A stretch of 64,000 nucleotides of DNA from Agrobacterium tumefaciens. GTDB taxonomy: Bacteria > Pseudomonadota > Alphaproteobacteria > Rhizobiales > Rhizobiaceae. The position numbers and the translations under genes were made by a program. Of this stretch, positions 28,052 to 36,660 are shown piece after piece; positions within the stretch are counted from its first letter, which is position 1; each line of letters begins with the position of its first letter. The notes under the pieces were generated by a model that had not been told where the DNA came from, did no database searches, and saw only the letters and a list, made by a program, of their open reading frames with translations. The stretch lies in the NCBI RefSeq assembly GCF_013318015.2, contig NZ_CP115842.1, positions 1,549,001 through 1,613,000 on the forward strand, written 5' to 3'.

Positions 28052-28660
28052 ATGGATGGACCCGTTTATGCCCGGCCTGCGATCAGCCTGATTGCGGAAG
28101 GGCTCGGCCCGCGTAACGTTGCGCTCTATATCGGCGGCAGCGATGGTGCGAGCGACCTTGGGCTCCTTCACCGGCACGGCATTAACACCGTCGTCAACTG
28201 CGCCGTCAATCTGGATATCAATCTCGTGCAGGCGTCGGCGGAAGATGGCGACAGGTGCGCGGTGGGGTATGGCGATATCCGTTATTATAAGCTCGGTCTT
28301 ATCGACGGCGAAGGCAGTCCGGACACGATGATGCTGGGGGCCTATTATATTCTCGACGGCGCATTGCGGCAGACCATGCCGAAACGCGAAACCTATCCGT
28401 TCCCCGATGGCGGCAATGTGCTCGTCAATTGCCGCAGCGGCCGCAGCCGCTCGGTATCGCTGGTCGCGCTTTTCCTGCACAAGCAGCAGCCGCATCTTTA
28501 CCCTAACCTCGACGATGCACTGGCTGTGATCCGCACGAAGCGGGAATTGCGGCCGGACGAATGGTTCGAGACACCGAAACCGATGCTTTATGCTGCTGCC
28601 CGCCGCGCTTCCGACTGGATCGATATGGTCGAAGGCAGAAAGACTGTCCAACCATGCTGA
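28052..28660 (+). CDS. Dual-specificity phosphatase-like protein (first copy)
   Basis: A 202-residue protein with the CX5R phosphate-binding loop NCRSGRSRS (Cys127, Arg133) of Cys-dependent phosphatases and a conserved GLIDGEG loop upstream that may supply the general acid Asp. The His normally preceding the Cys is Asn. I start at 28052, where GGAGGAA lies 5 bases upstream; ATG 28037 is an alternative. Cys-based phosphatases of this size act on phosphoproteins, inositol phosphates or other small phosphoesters; the neighbours favour a small-molecule substrate. Its stop overlaps the next start (ATGCTGA). Confidence 0.82.
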   Translation: MDGPVYARPAISLIAEGLGPRNVALYIGGSDGASDLGLLHRHGINTVVNCAVNLDINLVQASAEDGDRCAVGYGDIRYYKLGLIDGEGSPDTMMLGAYYILDGALRQTMPKRETYPFPDGGNVLVNCRSGRSRSVSLVALFLHKQQPHLYPNLDDALAVIRTKRELRPDEWFETPKPMLYAAARRASDWIDMVEGRKTVQPC

Positions 28661-30336
28661 AACGCACGCTTCCTTCCGTCGCCGTCATTGCCGACGCCCA
28701 TTTCCATGACACGGCGGCCGATTTCGGTTTTCCCGGCATAGAGGTCGATGGAGAACGCATCACCATGCGTAGCTGGTCGGATACACGCGAATCCACCCGT
28801 GTTTTCAACGAAAGCGCCGATGCGCTGCATGCTGCACTCGAAGAAGTGCGGCAGCGGGGCATTCGCCATGTGGTGCTGCTTGGCGACTATACCGACGACG
28901 GCCAGCGCGCGACATCCGAAACGCTGAAGGGTATTCTGGAGCGTCATCGTGATACCCATGGCACCGCCTTTTATGCGCTGCCCGGCAACCACGATATTTT
29001 CGGCCCGCGTGGCCGACATCATACCAAGGAGTTTCTGACGGAGAACGGCAAATGCCTTTCCGTTTCAAGCGATGCGCGGCGGGCCGGTGATCGGGTGGTG
29101 ATCAGCGACCGGATGTATTGCGAAGGCTACCCCGTTGGCCTTGGCCCGATGGCGGCTTTCGGATATTTCCGCCAGCCGGACTATCTGCATTGGGAAACAC
29201 CGTTCGGGCTTTCCGATGCGACGGAAGATCGTCTCTACGAGGTGCGTTCCCCCGATGGCACCAATATCTACCGGCTGATGGACGCATCTTATCTGGTTGA
29301 GCCGGAGCCGGGCCTCTGGCTGCTCATGATCGACGCCAATATTTTCGAACCGCTTGACGGCACTTTCGAGACGGGTGAGGAAGCGGCTTTCACCGACAGT
29401 ACCTCTGGCGGCTGGAATGCGCTTTTGCGCTGCAAGCCCTTCATCATCGACTGGATTGCCGATGTGCGCGAAAGAGCGCAGGCGCTCGGCAAGACTTTGC
29501 TCGGCTTTTCGCACTATCCGGCGCTCGATCCCTTCGATGGCGCAAGCGGTGCCGAAAGTGCGCTGTTCGGCGAAACCAACGTGGTGCGTCGCACGCCGCG
29601 CAAGGCGGTTGAGGATGCGCTGGTTGAGGCGGGGCTCCAAGTCCATTTCAGCGGACATCTGCATGTGGAAGGCGTAACCCGGCGTGGGGAAGGGGAAACC
29701 TCGCTCACCAATATCGCCGTGCCGTCTCTGGTTGCCTTTCCACCCGCCTTCAAGGTCGTTCATCCCCAGCAGCACGAGATTTCCGTCGAGACGGTGGAAA
29801 TGGCCGCGCTGCCGATAAACCGCCGCATTTGCCGGGGGTATGCGCAGGAAATGGCACTTGCGGGCGAGGATGAGGACCGCGCATTTGCGGCCGGCAATTA
29901 TGGTGATTTCCTGCTTGGCCACAAACGCGCGCTTATCAGGCATCGTTATTTCACCAAGGAGTGGCCAGCCGGGATCGTGTCGGCGATTGCGGATAAAACC
30001 ATATCCGAGGTTATCGGCCTGCTTGGTGAAAAAAGCCTTGCCTCGCATGATGTCGGGCTTTCCTCCGATCTGCCGATGTTCGAGCTTATTGCTGACTGGT
30101 ATTGCCTGCGTCAAAGCGCGGGTCTGGCGCTTGTCCATATCGCGCCTCAACGGCTTTCCCTTTACCGGATGCTGGCGAAGCGGTTCGGCCGTGAGCCCGA
30201 TCACCACGACGGTTCGGTTAAGAGTTTTATCGAAATCTTCTTCGGTGCCCTTGGGCTGTTTCTCGACCGTGCCGAAGGCGGTTTGCGGCATCTGGAGCTC
30301 CGTCTCACACCGCAACTCCAATCCGTTGCGGTGTGA
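28654..30336 (+). CDS. Large calcineurin-like metallophosphoesterase
   Basis: A 560-residue protein. Metal ligands of the calcineurin-like fold are present in order: DAH (residues 14-16), GDYTDDG (about 77), GNHD (111-114), a His in FSHYP (about 286) and GHLH (about 333). Around 220 further C-terminal residues have no motif I recognise. No signal peptide is apparent, so it is probably cytoplasmic. It starts inside the upstream phosphatase gene (7-base overlap), so translation is probably coupled. It likely cleaves a phosphomono- or diester in the same pathway; the exact reaction is unknown. Confidence 0.82.
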   Translation: MLKRTLPSVAVIADAHFHDTAADFGFPGIEVDGERITMRSWSDTRESTRVFNESADALHAALEEVRQRGIRHVVLLGDYTDDGQRATSETLKGILERHRDTHGTAFYALPGNHDIFGPRGRHHTKEFLTENGKCLSVSSDARRAGDRVVISDRMYCEGYPVGLGPMAAFGYFRQPDYLHWETPFGLSDATEDRLYEVRSPDGTNIYRLMDASYLVEPEPGLWLLMIDANIFEPLDGTFETGEEAAFTDSTSGGWNALLRCKPFIIDWIADVRERAQALGKTLLGFSHYPALDPFDGASGAESALFGETNVVRRTPRKAVEDALVEAGLQVHFSGHLHVEGVTRRGEGETSLTNIAVPSLVAFPPAFKVVHPQQHEISVETVEMAALPINRRICRGYAQEMALAGEDEDRAFAAGNYGDFLLGHKRALIRHRYFTKEWPAGIVSAIADKTISEVIGLLGEKSLASHDVGLSSDLPMFELIADWYCLRQSAGLALVHIAPQRLSLYRMLAKRFGREPDHHDGSVKSFIEIFFGALGLFLDRAEGGLRHLELRLTPQLQSVAV

Positions 30337-30432
30337 TCCGTAGGTTTTTCGACGCAATCCGCGATGTCAACGGGGCAGTTCAACGTCCCCTCGGGGAAGA
30401 GTGGCGGCAAGCAGGACAGGCGAGGTGATCTA

Positions 30433-32076
30433 GTGGAATCGGTCGTTGTCAGCATCAATCTGTTCGGCGCGGTGGCGCTGCTGCTTTTCGGCCTTGGGCA
30501 GATCAAGGACGGAATGTCGCGTGCCTTCGGCGCCAAGCTTCGCATCGGGCTTGCCGCCGGTACACGGGGTGGGTTTCGCTCCTTCATCGCCGGTCTCGTG
30601 GCGACGATCGCCCTGCAGAGTTCGACAGCCACGGCGCTGATGGTTGCCTCCTTCGTTGAAAAAGACTTGATCGCACCGGCGATGGCGCAAATCGTGCTGC
30701 TCGGCGCGAATGTGGGTACTGCGACGACCGCGTGGATTGTCGCACTCGGTCTTGGCTGGCTGTCGCCGATGCTGATCCTTGCCGGTGTCATTCTATTGCG
30801 TGGAAAGTCGGTGCAGCGGCAGGGTGCGGGTGCCGCCCTTGCCGGTGTCGGCCTGATGCTGCTTTCCCTGCATCTTCTTTCTGCGGCGACGGATCCGATC
30901 CGGCAGTCGCCGGCGCTTAACCTCTTCATTTCCATGCTCGGCAATGCCTGGCCGGTCGCGTTGATCTTTTCCGCGGTGCTGGCCGTGCTGGCATCATCGA
31001 GCCTTGCCATCGTCGTCCTCATCCTGTCACTTGCGGCAAGCGGCGGCATTGAAACAAGCCTCGTTATCGTGCTGGTACTCGGCGCCAATCTCGGCGGCGC
31101 GGTTCCGCCGGTGCTTGCGACGTTGAAGGCGCCGGTCGCGGCGCGCCGGGTGGCGCTTGGCAACCTCATCGTCCGGACCACCGGCTGTGTCGCAGCCCTG
31201 CCTCTTGCCGGATACGGCGCGGCACTGCTCGACATGTCGCCTTTCTCGCACGCCAATCTAGCGGTCGATGCGCATCTCCTTTTCAATCTTGCTGTTGCTG
31301 CGATCGCATGGCCGCTATCGCCTTTGTTGCTGCGGATGACGACCGCGCTGCTGCCGGAAAAAGAGGGAGTCGAAAGCCGCCGCAGCTATCTCGACAGTCA
31401 TGATCTGGGTCAACCGGTTGCGGCGCTTGCCGGTGCAAGCCGCGAGGTCATGCTGGTTGGTGACCTGATCGAGCGCATGCTGCGTCAGGCGAATGACGCC
31501 ATGCGCGACAGCGATCTTTCCAAACTCAATGATATCAGTACGCTGGAAGGCCGGGTCGATAGTATCCAGCATGCCATCAAGGTCTATGTCTCAAAGGTGG
31601 GCCAGGACGGTTTGTGCCAGAAGGATCAGCGACGTGCGATGGATATCGTTGAATATGCCATCAATCTCGAACATATCGGCGATATCATCGAGAAGGGCAT
31701 CCGCCCGGAAATCGCCAAGAAGATCAATCTTGGCCTCAGGTTTTCCGATGATGGCAAAAGCGAGCTGGAACGTCTATTCTCCATCACGCTCGACAATATC
31801 CGCATGGCGCAATCCGTTTTCGCCACCCGCAATGCCGACCTTGCCCGTCGGCTGGTGGAGGTGAAGGAAGACGTGCGCCGGCTGGAAAAACAGTCATCGG
31901 AGCGACATCTCCAGCGCCTGCGCGACGGCCTGACTGACAGCATCCAGACAAGCTCAGTGCATCTCGACATGCTGCGCGATCTGAAGCGCATCAACGCCCA
32001 TATCGCCGCCGTCGCACATCCGATCCTCGATGAAAGCGGTCTCCTGATCGAAAGCCGGATCAAGCAGGCGGGTTGA
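30433..32076 (+). CDS. Na/Pi cotransporter family protein with PhoU-like C-terminus
   Basis: About 547 residues. The membrane part carries the NaPi-II signature QSSTATALM and its inverted repeat partner ASSSLAIVV, with GANVGTATTAW and GANLGGAVPP. The soluble C-terminal ~200 residues form a PhoU-like helical domain (DLIERMLRQANDAM; EYAINLEHIGDIIEKG). I favour the GTG at 30433, preceded by GAGGTGAT; an ATG at 30364 has no ribosome site but would add 23 residues. E. coli YjbB of this family has been proposed to export phosphate, which would suit a locus releasing Pi from organic phosphates. Confidence 0.85.
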   Translation: MESVVVSINLFGAVALLLFGLGQIKDGMSRAFGAKLRIGLAAGTRGGFRSFIAGLVATIALQSSTATALMVASFVEKDLIAPAMAQIVLLGANVGTATTAWIVALGLGWLSPMLILAGVILLRGKSVQRQGAGAALAGVGLMLLSLHLLSAATDPIRQSPALNLFISMLGNAWPVALIFSAVLAVLASSSLAIVVLILSLAASGGIETSLVIVLVLGANLGGAVPPVLATLKAPVAARRVALGNLIVRTTGCVAALPLAGYGAALLDMSPFSHANLAVDAHLLFNLAVAAIAWPLSPLLLRMTTALLPEKEGVESRRSYLDSHDLGQPVAALAGASREVMLVGDLIERMLRQANDAMRDSDLSKLNDISTLEGRVDSIQHAIKVYVSKVGQDGLCQKDQRRAMDIVEYAINLEHIGDIIEKGIRPEIAKKINLGLRFSDDGKSELERLFSITLDNIRMAQSVFATRNADLARRLVEVKEDVRRLEKQSSERHLQRLRDGLTDSIQTSSVHLDMLRDLKRINAHIAAVAHPILDESGLLIESRIKQAG

Positions 32077-32124
32077 AGCCATGCCAGTAAAACGGCGCTG
32101 TGGTTTTTGCCCGGGAGTGGGCTT

Positions 32125-33111
32125 CTAGCGCGCGGTGATCCTTTCGACCATCTCAACGGGCACGACCTGAAGCCGGGTCTCGGGCTCGTCGCTGTCGAGG
32201 GCGGTCAGGACCTTCTCGGTCAGCGCGTCAAAGGATTGGGCAACGGTCGTCAGCTGATAGCTTTTCCAGCCCGCCTGCGGAATATCGTCGAAACCGACAA
32301 TCGACAGGTCTTCAGGAATTCGGCGGCCCATCTCTAGCCTTGCTGCATCCATGAAGCCGAGTGCCAGCAGATCGGTCACGCAGAAGGCGCCGTCTATTGT
32401 CTTGTCCGTCAGCAACTCGCAGCCTGCCTGATAGCCGCTGTCATAACTCGTCGGACCGCCCGACCATGGAACGACCTCGATACCCTCGATGCTCATGCGC
32501 TGGGTGAAAGCGCCGGCGCGGCGCAGCTGTGCCGGTGTCTGGCTGCCGCTGGAAACGACCGCGACCTTCCGGCATTTAGCCGCCACAAGCCGCATGGCGG
32601 CGAGATCGGCGCCGTGGGAATCGTCGCTCAGCACCATGTTCGTATCGGTCCGGTCGAGGCGCTGGTTGATGAGGATGAGGCGCACGCCATTGGCAATGCA
32701 TTCGTCGACAATCGAGGCTGGCGGCTCGCCGGAGAGTACGACGATGGCCTGGGCGCGAAACTCGAAAAGCAGTTCGATCAGCGGCGCGATATCCTTGCGT
32801 GCATCGGCCGCATTCAGCAGCAGGCATTGCAAGCCGCGACGCAGAAGGCCGATGCTGAGGAGGTCGAGCTGTTTTGAAATAAACGGCGAGCTGAGATTGG
32901 CACCGACCACCCCGATGAGATTGGATCGGTCATTGTTGAGGCCCTGGGCCAGACGGTTGACGCGGTAGCCAAGCTCATGCGCGGCTTTCAACACCTTGCG
33001 CCGGACGGCCTTCGATACGCTGCCGCCGGGGGTGAATGTGCGCGAGACGGCGGAGCGCGAGACACCAGCCTTTTTCGCCACCTCTTCGGCCGTCACGAAC
33101 CCTCTCGCCAT
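32125..33111 (-). CDS. LacI-family transcriptional regulator
   Basis: A 328-residue protein with the N-terminal LacI HTH (TAEEVAKKAGVSRSAVSRTF; hinge region near LAQGLNN) and a type-1 periplasmic-like ligand domain (GVVGANLSSPF; VVLSGEPP; SIVGFDDIPQ). It lies between the two halves of the phosphoester locus, convergent with the Na/Pi gene and divergent from the ABC importer. Shared CG-centred palindromes before both halves make it the obvious common regulator. Confidence 0.92.
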   Translation of the reverse strand: MARGFVTAEEVAKKAGVSRSAVSRTFTPGGSVSKAVRRKVLKAAHELGYRVNRLAQGLNNDRSNLIGVVGANLSSPFISKQLDLLSIGLLRRGLQCLLLNAADARKDIAPLIELLFEFRAQAIVVLSGEPPASIVDECIANGVRLILINQRLDRTDTNMVLSDDSHGADLAAMRLVAAKCRKVAVVSSGSQTPAQLRRAGAFTQRMSIEGIEVVPWSGGPTSYDSGYQAGCELLTDKTIDGAFCVTDLLALGFMDAARLEMGRRIPEDLSIVGFDDIPQAGWKSYQLTTVAQSFDALTEKVLTALDSDEPETRLQVVPVEMVERITAR

Positions 33112-33355
33112 TCAACTTCCCCGTTGCAAAACCTCATGTCTGATATCACAGGCCATAAGGGCCGACTATTCCAATCGAAATATTTCAGGTGCGAAGCGCT
33201 CTTGCTGATGGAAGGCGGTTCTCGCTTTCGCCGGCAAATATATCGTCCTTTCCATTTTCATTCTGCGGGAAAAAATGACTGCTTGTGCGTCGATAAGAAA
33301 ATTTGCAAAACACGTTCAATAAAACCATTTAAAAACAATGGCATATATCAATGAT

Positions 33356-33379
33356 CACGTGTGCATTTTTTCGTTGACA
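33356..33379 (+). promoter_or_regulatory. Operator-like CACGTGTGCA next to a TTGACA -35 box
   Basis: AATGatCACGTGtgCATT (33350-33367) is an 18-bp CG-centred palindrome with 14 matches. Its 10-base core is identical to that before the phosphatase operon at 27107-27116. TTGACA follows at 33374-33379; the -10 region about 17 bases on is poor (GATCAT). A regulator bound here would abut the -35 element. Confidence 0.55.
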
Positions 33380-33425
33380 AAATGCCGTTTAGGATGGATC
33401 ATGCATTCCAAGGTTAAGCGCTATA

Positions 33426-33441
33426 TGGAATATTTATTCCA
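33426..33441. promoter_or_regulatory. Inverted repeat TGGAATA-N2-TATTCCA
   Basis: Perfect 7-bp arms flank two Ts. The site lies downstream of the candidate importer promoter and nearly 190 bases before the ATG. Its partner protein is unknown; it does not resemble the CACGTG-type operator. Confidence 0.35.
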
Positions 33442-33629
33442 CGTTTTGCTTGCCGGCGATGTTTCCGGGAGGAGCTGGATCATCGTTGCTCGCGGGCCTG
33501 ATGTGCCCGCTGCTGAAGCATTGACGCATTGCTCATGTTCGACGCACGCGCCGCCTGTTCCGCAGGTTGCGCGCAGGCAGATGCTTGCCGGCGTGTCGGA
33601 GCAATGTTGCGGCCATATGGGGAGGAATA

Positions 33630-35483
33630 ATGGCTCTTTTAAGCGAATCAACGAAGGCGGAGGCACTGGGGCGTCCCCCGGCGACCGCGCCTTCGGCATG
33701 GCAGGCCTGGCGATATCGCCTCAAGGTCGCGCTCAGGGAGCCGACGACGCTCATCGGCGTGCTGACGGCGTTACTTTTCACCTATCTGATCGTCGTTCCG
33801 ATCATCTCTATCGTTCTGGATGCCGTCCGTGTCCAGTTCGGCCACGAACGGCGTCTTGGCAAGGATGTCGGTGACCTCACGCTCTATTATCTCGACAGGG
33901 CGTTCTTCTCGCCCGTCGCAACGGATCTTTTCTGGCATCCGCTCTTCAACACGCTCACCGTCGCTTTGGGGGCGATTGCGCTTTCGCTTGTTATCGGCAC
34001 GGTGCTTGCCTGGCTTATCAGCCGCACGGACATGTTCGGTCGCCGCTGGTTCGCGACCGCGCTGATCGTGCCCTACATGCTGCCCGCATGGACCTTCGCT
34101 CTCGCCTGGACGACGCTGTTCAAGAACCGCACCGTTGGCGGCCAGCCCGGCTGGTTCGAGGCGATGGGCCTGACACCGCCGGACTGGGTGGCCTATGGGC
34201 GCTTCCCGATCACCATCATCCTTGCCCTGCATTATACACCTTTCGTTATCCTGCTGTTCGGCTCGGCGCTGCGCCGCTTCGACTCGCAGCTGGAGGATTC
34301 GGCCCGCATTCTCGGCGCTCATCGTTATCAGGTGGCTTTGCAGGTCATCCTGCCCTTGATGCGCCCGGCGCTGCTCTCTTCCATGGTGCTGATCTTTGCA
34401 AAGTGCCTCGGCGAATTCGGCGTACCCTATGTTCTCGGGCTTCCCGTGAAGTTCGAAGTCCTCTCGACATCGCTGTTCCGCAGCATCGCCTCGCGCCAGA
34501 CCGGCGTTGCCGGTGTCGTTGCGGCCTCGATCATGCTCATCGGCATCATCACGCTGATGATCGATGCCCGCCTGGTTCGCGAAGCCCGCCGTTTCGTGAC
34601 GATCGGCTCGAAGGGGTCGATGAACCGGCAAAGCCGCCTCGGCAAAATGCGTCTTCCGGCAACGGGCTTTGCGGCCGCTGTCTTCATTCTCAGCGTCGGC
34701 CTGCCTTTGCTGACCCTCGCTCTCTCGACCGTCATGAAGATGCCGGCCAAATTCACGTTCGACAATTTCACGCTCGATTACTGGATTGGCAGCAATCTCA
34801 ACACGGTGGCCTTGCAGACCGGCGTTCTTTTAAGCCCCGATCTATGGGCAGCCGCGAAGAACACCATGATGATCGTTGGTCTTGCCTCGCTCACATCTGG
34901 CGTCCTCGGCCTTCTGGTCGGGTATGTCGTCATCCGCACGCCGGTGCGCGCCCTGTCGGTCTATCTGCGTCAGGTCACGTTCCTGCCCTATCTCGTGCCC
35001 GGCATCGCCTTTGCCGCCGCCTATCTCTCGCTCTTTGCGGTTCCGCGCGGGCCGATGCCGGCGCTCTACGGCACGGTGACGATCCTTATCCTCGCACTGA
35101 TTGCCGACCAGATGCCCTATGCCTCGCGCGCCGGTATCTCGGCCATGACACAGCTTGGAAAGGACCCGGAAGAGGCAGCACAGATTGCCGGTGCCGGCTG
35201 GTTCCGCCGCATGGTCTCGATCGTCATCCCGATCCAGAAGGGATCGCTGGTGACGGGGGTTCTCCTGCCCTTCATCTCGGGCATCAAGGGCTTGAGCCTG
35301 TTCGTGATCCTCGCGGTGCCGAGCACGGATGTTCTGACCACCTATTCGCTGCGGCTGGTCGACTACCACTATACGCAGGCCGCAAACGCCGTGGTGCTGA
35401 TCATCGCTGGCATTGCCTATTTCGGTACCCTGTTGGCCCAGAAGCTGACCCGCACAAATCTTGCAGAAGGACTTGGAAGCTGA
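33630..35483 (+). CDS. Fused two-domain ABC permease (FbpB/AfuB type)
   Basis: A 617-residue permease containing two BPD_transp_1 domains. Each has its EAA-type loop: EDSARILGAHRYQVALQVILP near the middle and EEAAQIAGAGWFRRMVSIVIP near the end. This fused architecture is found in ferric iron (FbpB) and hexose-phosphate (AfuB) importers. GGGGAGGAAT precedes the ATG at 33630. It is the first gene of the importer operon and its stop overlaps the ATPase start by one base. An iron-type role is possible, but the phosphatase neighbours favour an organophosphate. Confidence 0.88.
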   Translation: MALLSESTKAEALGRPPATAPSAWQAWRYRLKVALREPTTLIGVLTALLFTYLIVVPIISIVLDAVRVQFGHERRLGKDVGDLTLYYLDRAFFSPVATDLFWHPLFNTLTVALGAIALSLVIGTVLAWLISRTDMFGRRWFATALIVPYMLPAWTFALAWTTLFKNRTVGGQPGWFEAMGLTPPDWVAYGRFPITIILALHYTPFVILLFGSALRRFDSQLEDSARILGAHRYQVALQVILPLMRPALLSSMVLIFAKCLGEFGVPYVLGLPVKFEVLSTSLFRSIASRQTGVAGVVAASIMLIGIITLMIDARLVREARRFVTIGSKGSMNRQSRLGKMRLPATGFAAAVFILSVGLPLLTLALSTVMKMPAKFTFDNFTLDYWIGSNLNTVALQTGVLLSPDLWAAAKNTMMIVGLASLTSGVLGLLVGYVVIRTPVRALSVYLRQVTFLPYLVPGIAFAAAYLSLFAVPRGPMPALYGTVTILILALIADQMPYASRAGISAMTQLGKDPEEAAQIAGAGWFRRMVSIVIPIQKGSLVTGVLLPFISGIKGLSLFVILAVPSTDVLTTYSLRLVDYHYTQAANAVVLIIAGIAYFGTLLAQKLTRTNLAEGLGS

Positions 35484-36616
35484 TGCCTACCATCAACCTG
35501 CGCGGGGCGCAGAAGAACTACGGCGTGAATTCCGCAAATGCGGTTTCCGATCTCGATCTTGAAATCCGCGACGGCGAATTCATGTGCCTGCTTGGCCCTT
35601 CCGGCTGCGGCAAGACCACGACGCTGCGCATGATCGCGGGTCTTGAAAACCTCTCCGGCGGTGAAATCCGTGTCGGCGACAGGGTGATAGATTCCGTCAA
35701 TGACGGCATATTCGTGCCGCCGGAAAAGCGCGAAATGGGGCTCGTCTTCCAGAGCTACGCGCTCTGGCCACATCTGACCATCGAGCGCAACACCGATTTC
35801 GGCCTGCGCCTGCGCAAGCTGCCGAAAGCCGAGCGGGAGGCCCGCGTCGAGCGCGTCATGCAGGCGCTCGACATTGCCAAGTACCGCGACCGTTATCCGT
35901 CACAGCTTTCCGGTGGGCAGCAGCAGCGTGTGGCGCTGGCCCGCATGCTTGCCGTCAATCCCGGTGTGCTGCTTCTGGATGAGCCGCTGTCCAACCTCGA
36001 TGCCCGGCTGCGGCTGGAAATGCGCGCCGAGCTGAAGCGGCTGCACAAGGAGTTCAAGACCACCATCGTCTTCGTGACGCATGACCAGTGGGAGGCAATG
36101 ACACTTGCAACGACAATCGCCGTCATGAACGAGGGCACGCTCCAGCAGATGGGTACGCCGAACGATATCTACGACCGTCCGGCCAACCGCTTCGTCGCCG
36201 AATTCGTCGGCAGTCCGCCGATCAATATTCTGACCTTCGGCCAGCCCGGCGTGTCTGATATCGCCGACAATGCGGAGGCTTATTTTGCAACGCGCTATCC
36301 GCAGTTGCGCGGCATCGCCTCGGTCGGCATGCGGCCGGAGGCGATGGGTTACACGGCAAGGTCTGAGGATGTGCCGCAGGGCAGCCTTTTCGGTGAAATG
36401 ACGGTGACCGGCGTGCTTCCGACGGGCGGCAGCTGGATTCTCGAATTGAGGAGCGAGAACCACACGCTGTTCCTGACAACCCATGCCCTGCCGCGCGTCG
36501 ATAGTGGCGACCGTGTGTTTTTCCACGTGCCTCCCGACGCCCTGCATGTGTTCGACGCAAAAGGGCAACGGATTACGGAAGCGGACGCCGTGCTGAGGAG
36601 CAGTAGCTACAACTGA
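35483..36616 (+). CDS. ABC transporter ATP-binding protein (FbpC/PotA-like)
   Basis: A 377-residue single ABC domain protein: Walker A GPSGCGKTT, Q-loop FQSYALW, signature LSGGQQQR, Walker B VLLLDEP, H-loop VTHD, then a C-terminal TOBE-like region. In the usual THDQxEAM stretch a Trp follows the Gln (THDQWEAM). TGATG couples it to the permease. The same reading frame stays open back to 34088 through the permease gene, but that part is a shadow. Confidence 0.93.
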   Translation: MPTINLRGAQKNYGVNSANAVSDLDLEIRDGEFMCLLGPSGCGKTTTLRMIAGLENLSGGEIRVGDRVIDSVNDGIFVPPEKREMGLVFQSYALWPHLTIERNTDFGLRLRKLPKAEREARVERVMQALDIAKYRDRYPSQLSGGQQQRVALARMLAVNPGVLLLDEPLSNLDARLRLEMRAELKRLHKEFKTTIVFVTHDQWEAMTLATTIAVMNEGTLQQMGTPNDIYDRPANRFVAEFVGSPPINILTFGQPGVSDIADNAEAYFATRYPQLRGIASVGMRPEAMGYTARSEDVPQGSLFGEMTVTGVLPTGGSWILELRSENHTLFLTTHALPRVDSGDRVFFHVPPDALHVFDAKGQRITEADAVLRSSSYN

Positions 36617-36660
36617 CAACGACGAAAAGACTGACAATCGCTTGCTGAAGGAGGAGCAGT

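Larger units (their letters stand above)
33112..33629. other. 518-base regulatory gap between LacI gene and ABC importer
   Basis: The stretch is AT-rich compared with its surroundings around 33290-33440 and carries the operator-like core, a consensus -35 and a separate inverted repeat, listed separately. AACACGTTCAAT (33309-33320) resembles one half of the operators at 27101-27133 and may be a weaker site. The open frames across 33338-33874 show no recognisable protein. GGGGAGGA precedes the importer ATG. Confidence 0.6.

Noticed and set aside
29065..30357. 430-codon open frame antisense to the metallophosphoesterase
   Set aside because: The sense strand carries ordered metal motifs; the antisense product has none.
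33338..33874. 178-codon open frame in the gap before the importer
   Set aside because: It runs into the permease gene out of frame, lacks a ribosome site and has no recognisable features.
34088..36616. An 842-codon open frame that would join a long N-terminal region to the ATPase
   Set aside because: The part before 35483 is an out-of-frame reading of the permease gene, low in hydrophobic pattern and rich in Arg/His/Pro; the ATPase has its own TGATG-coupled start at 35483.
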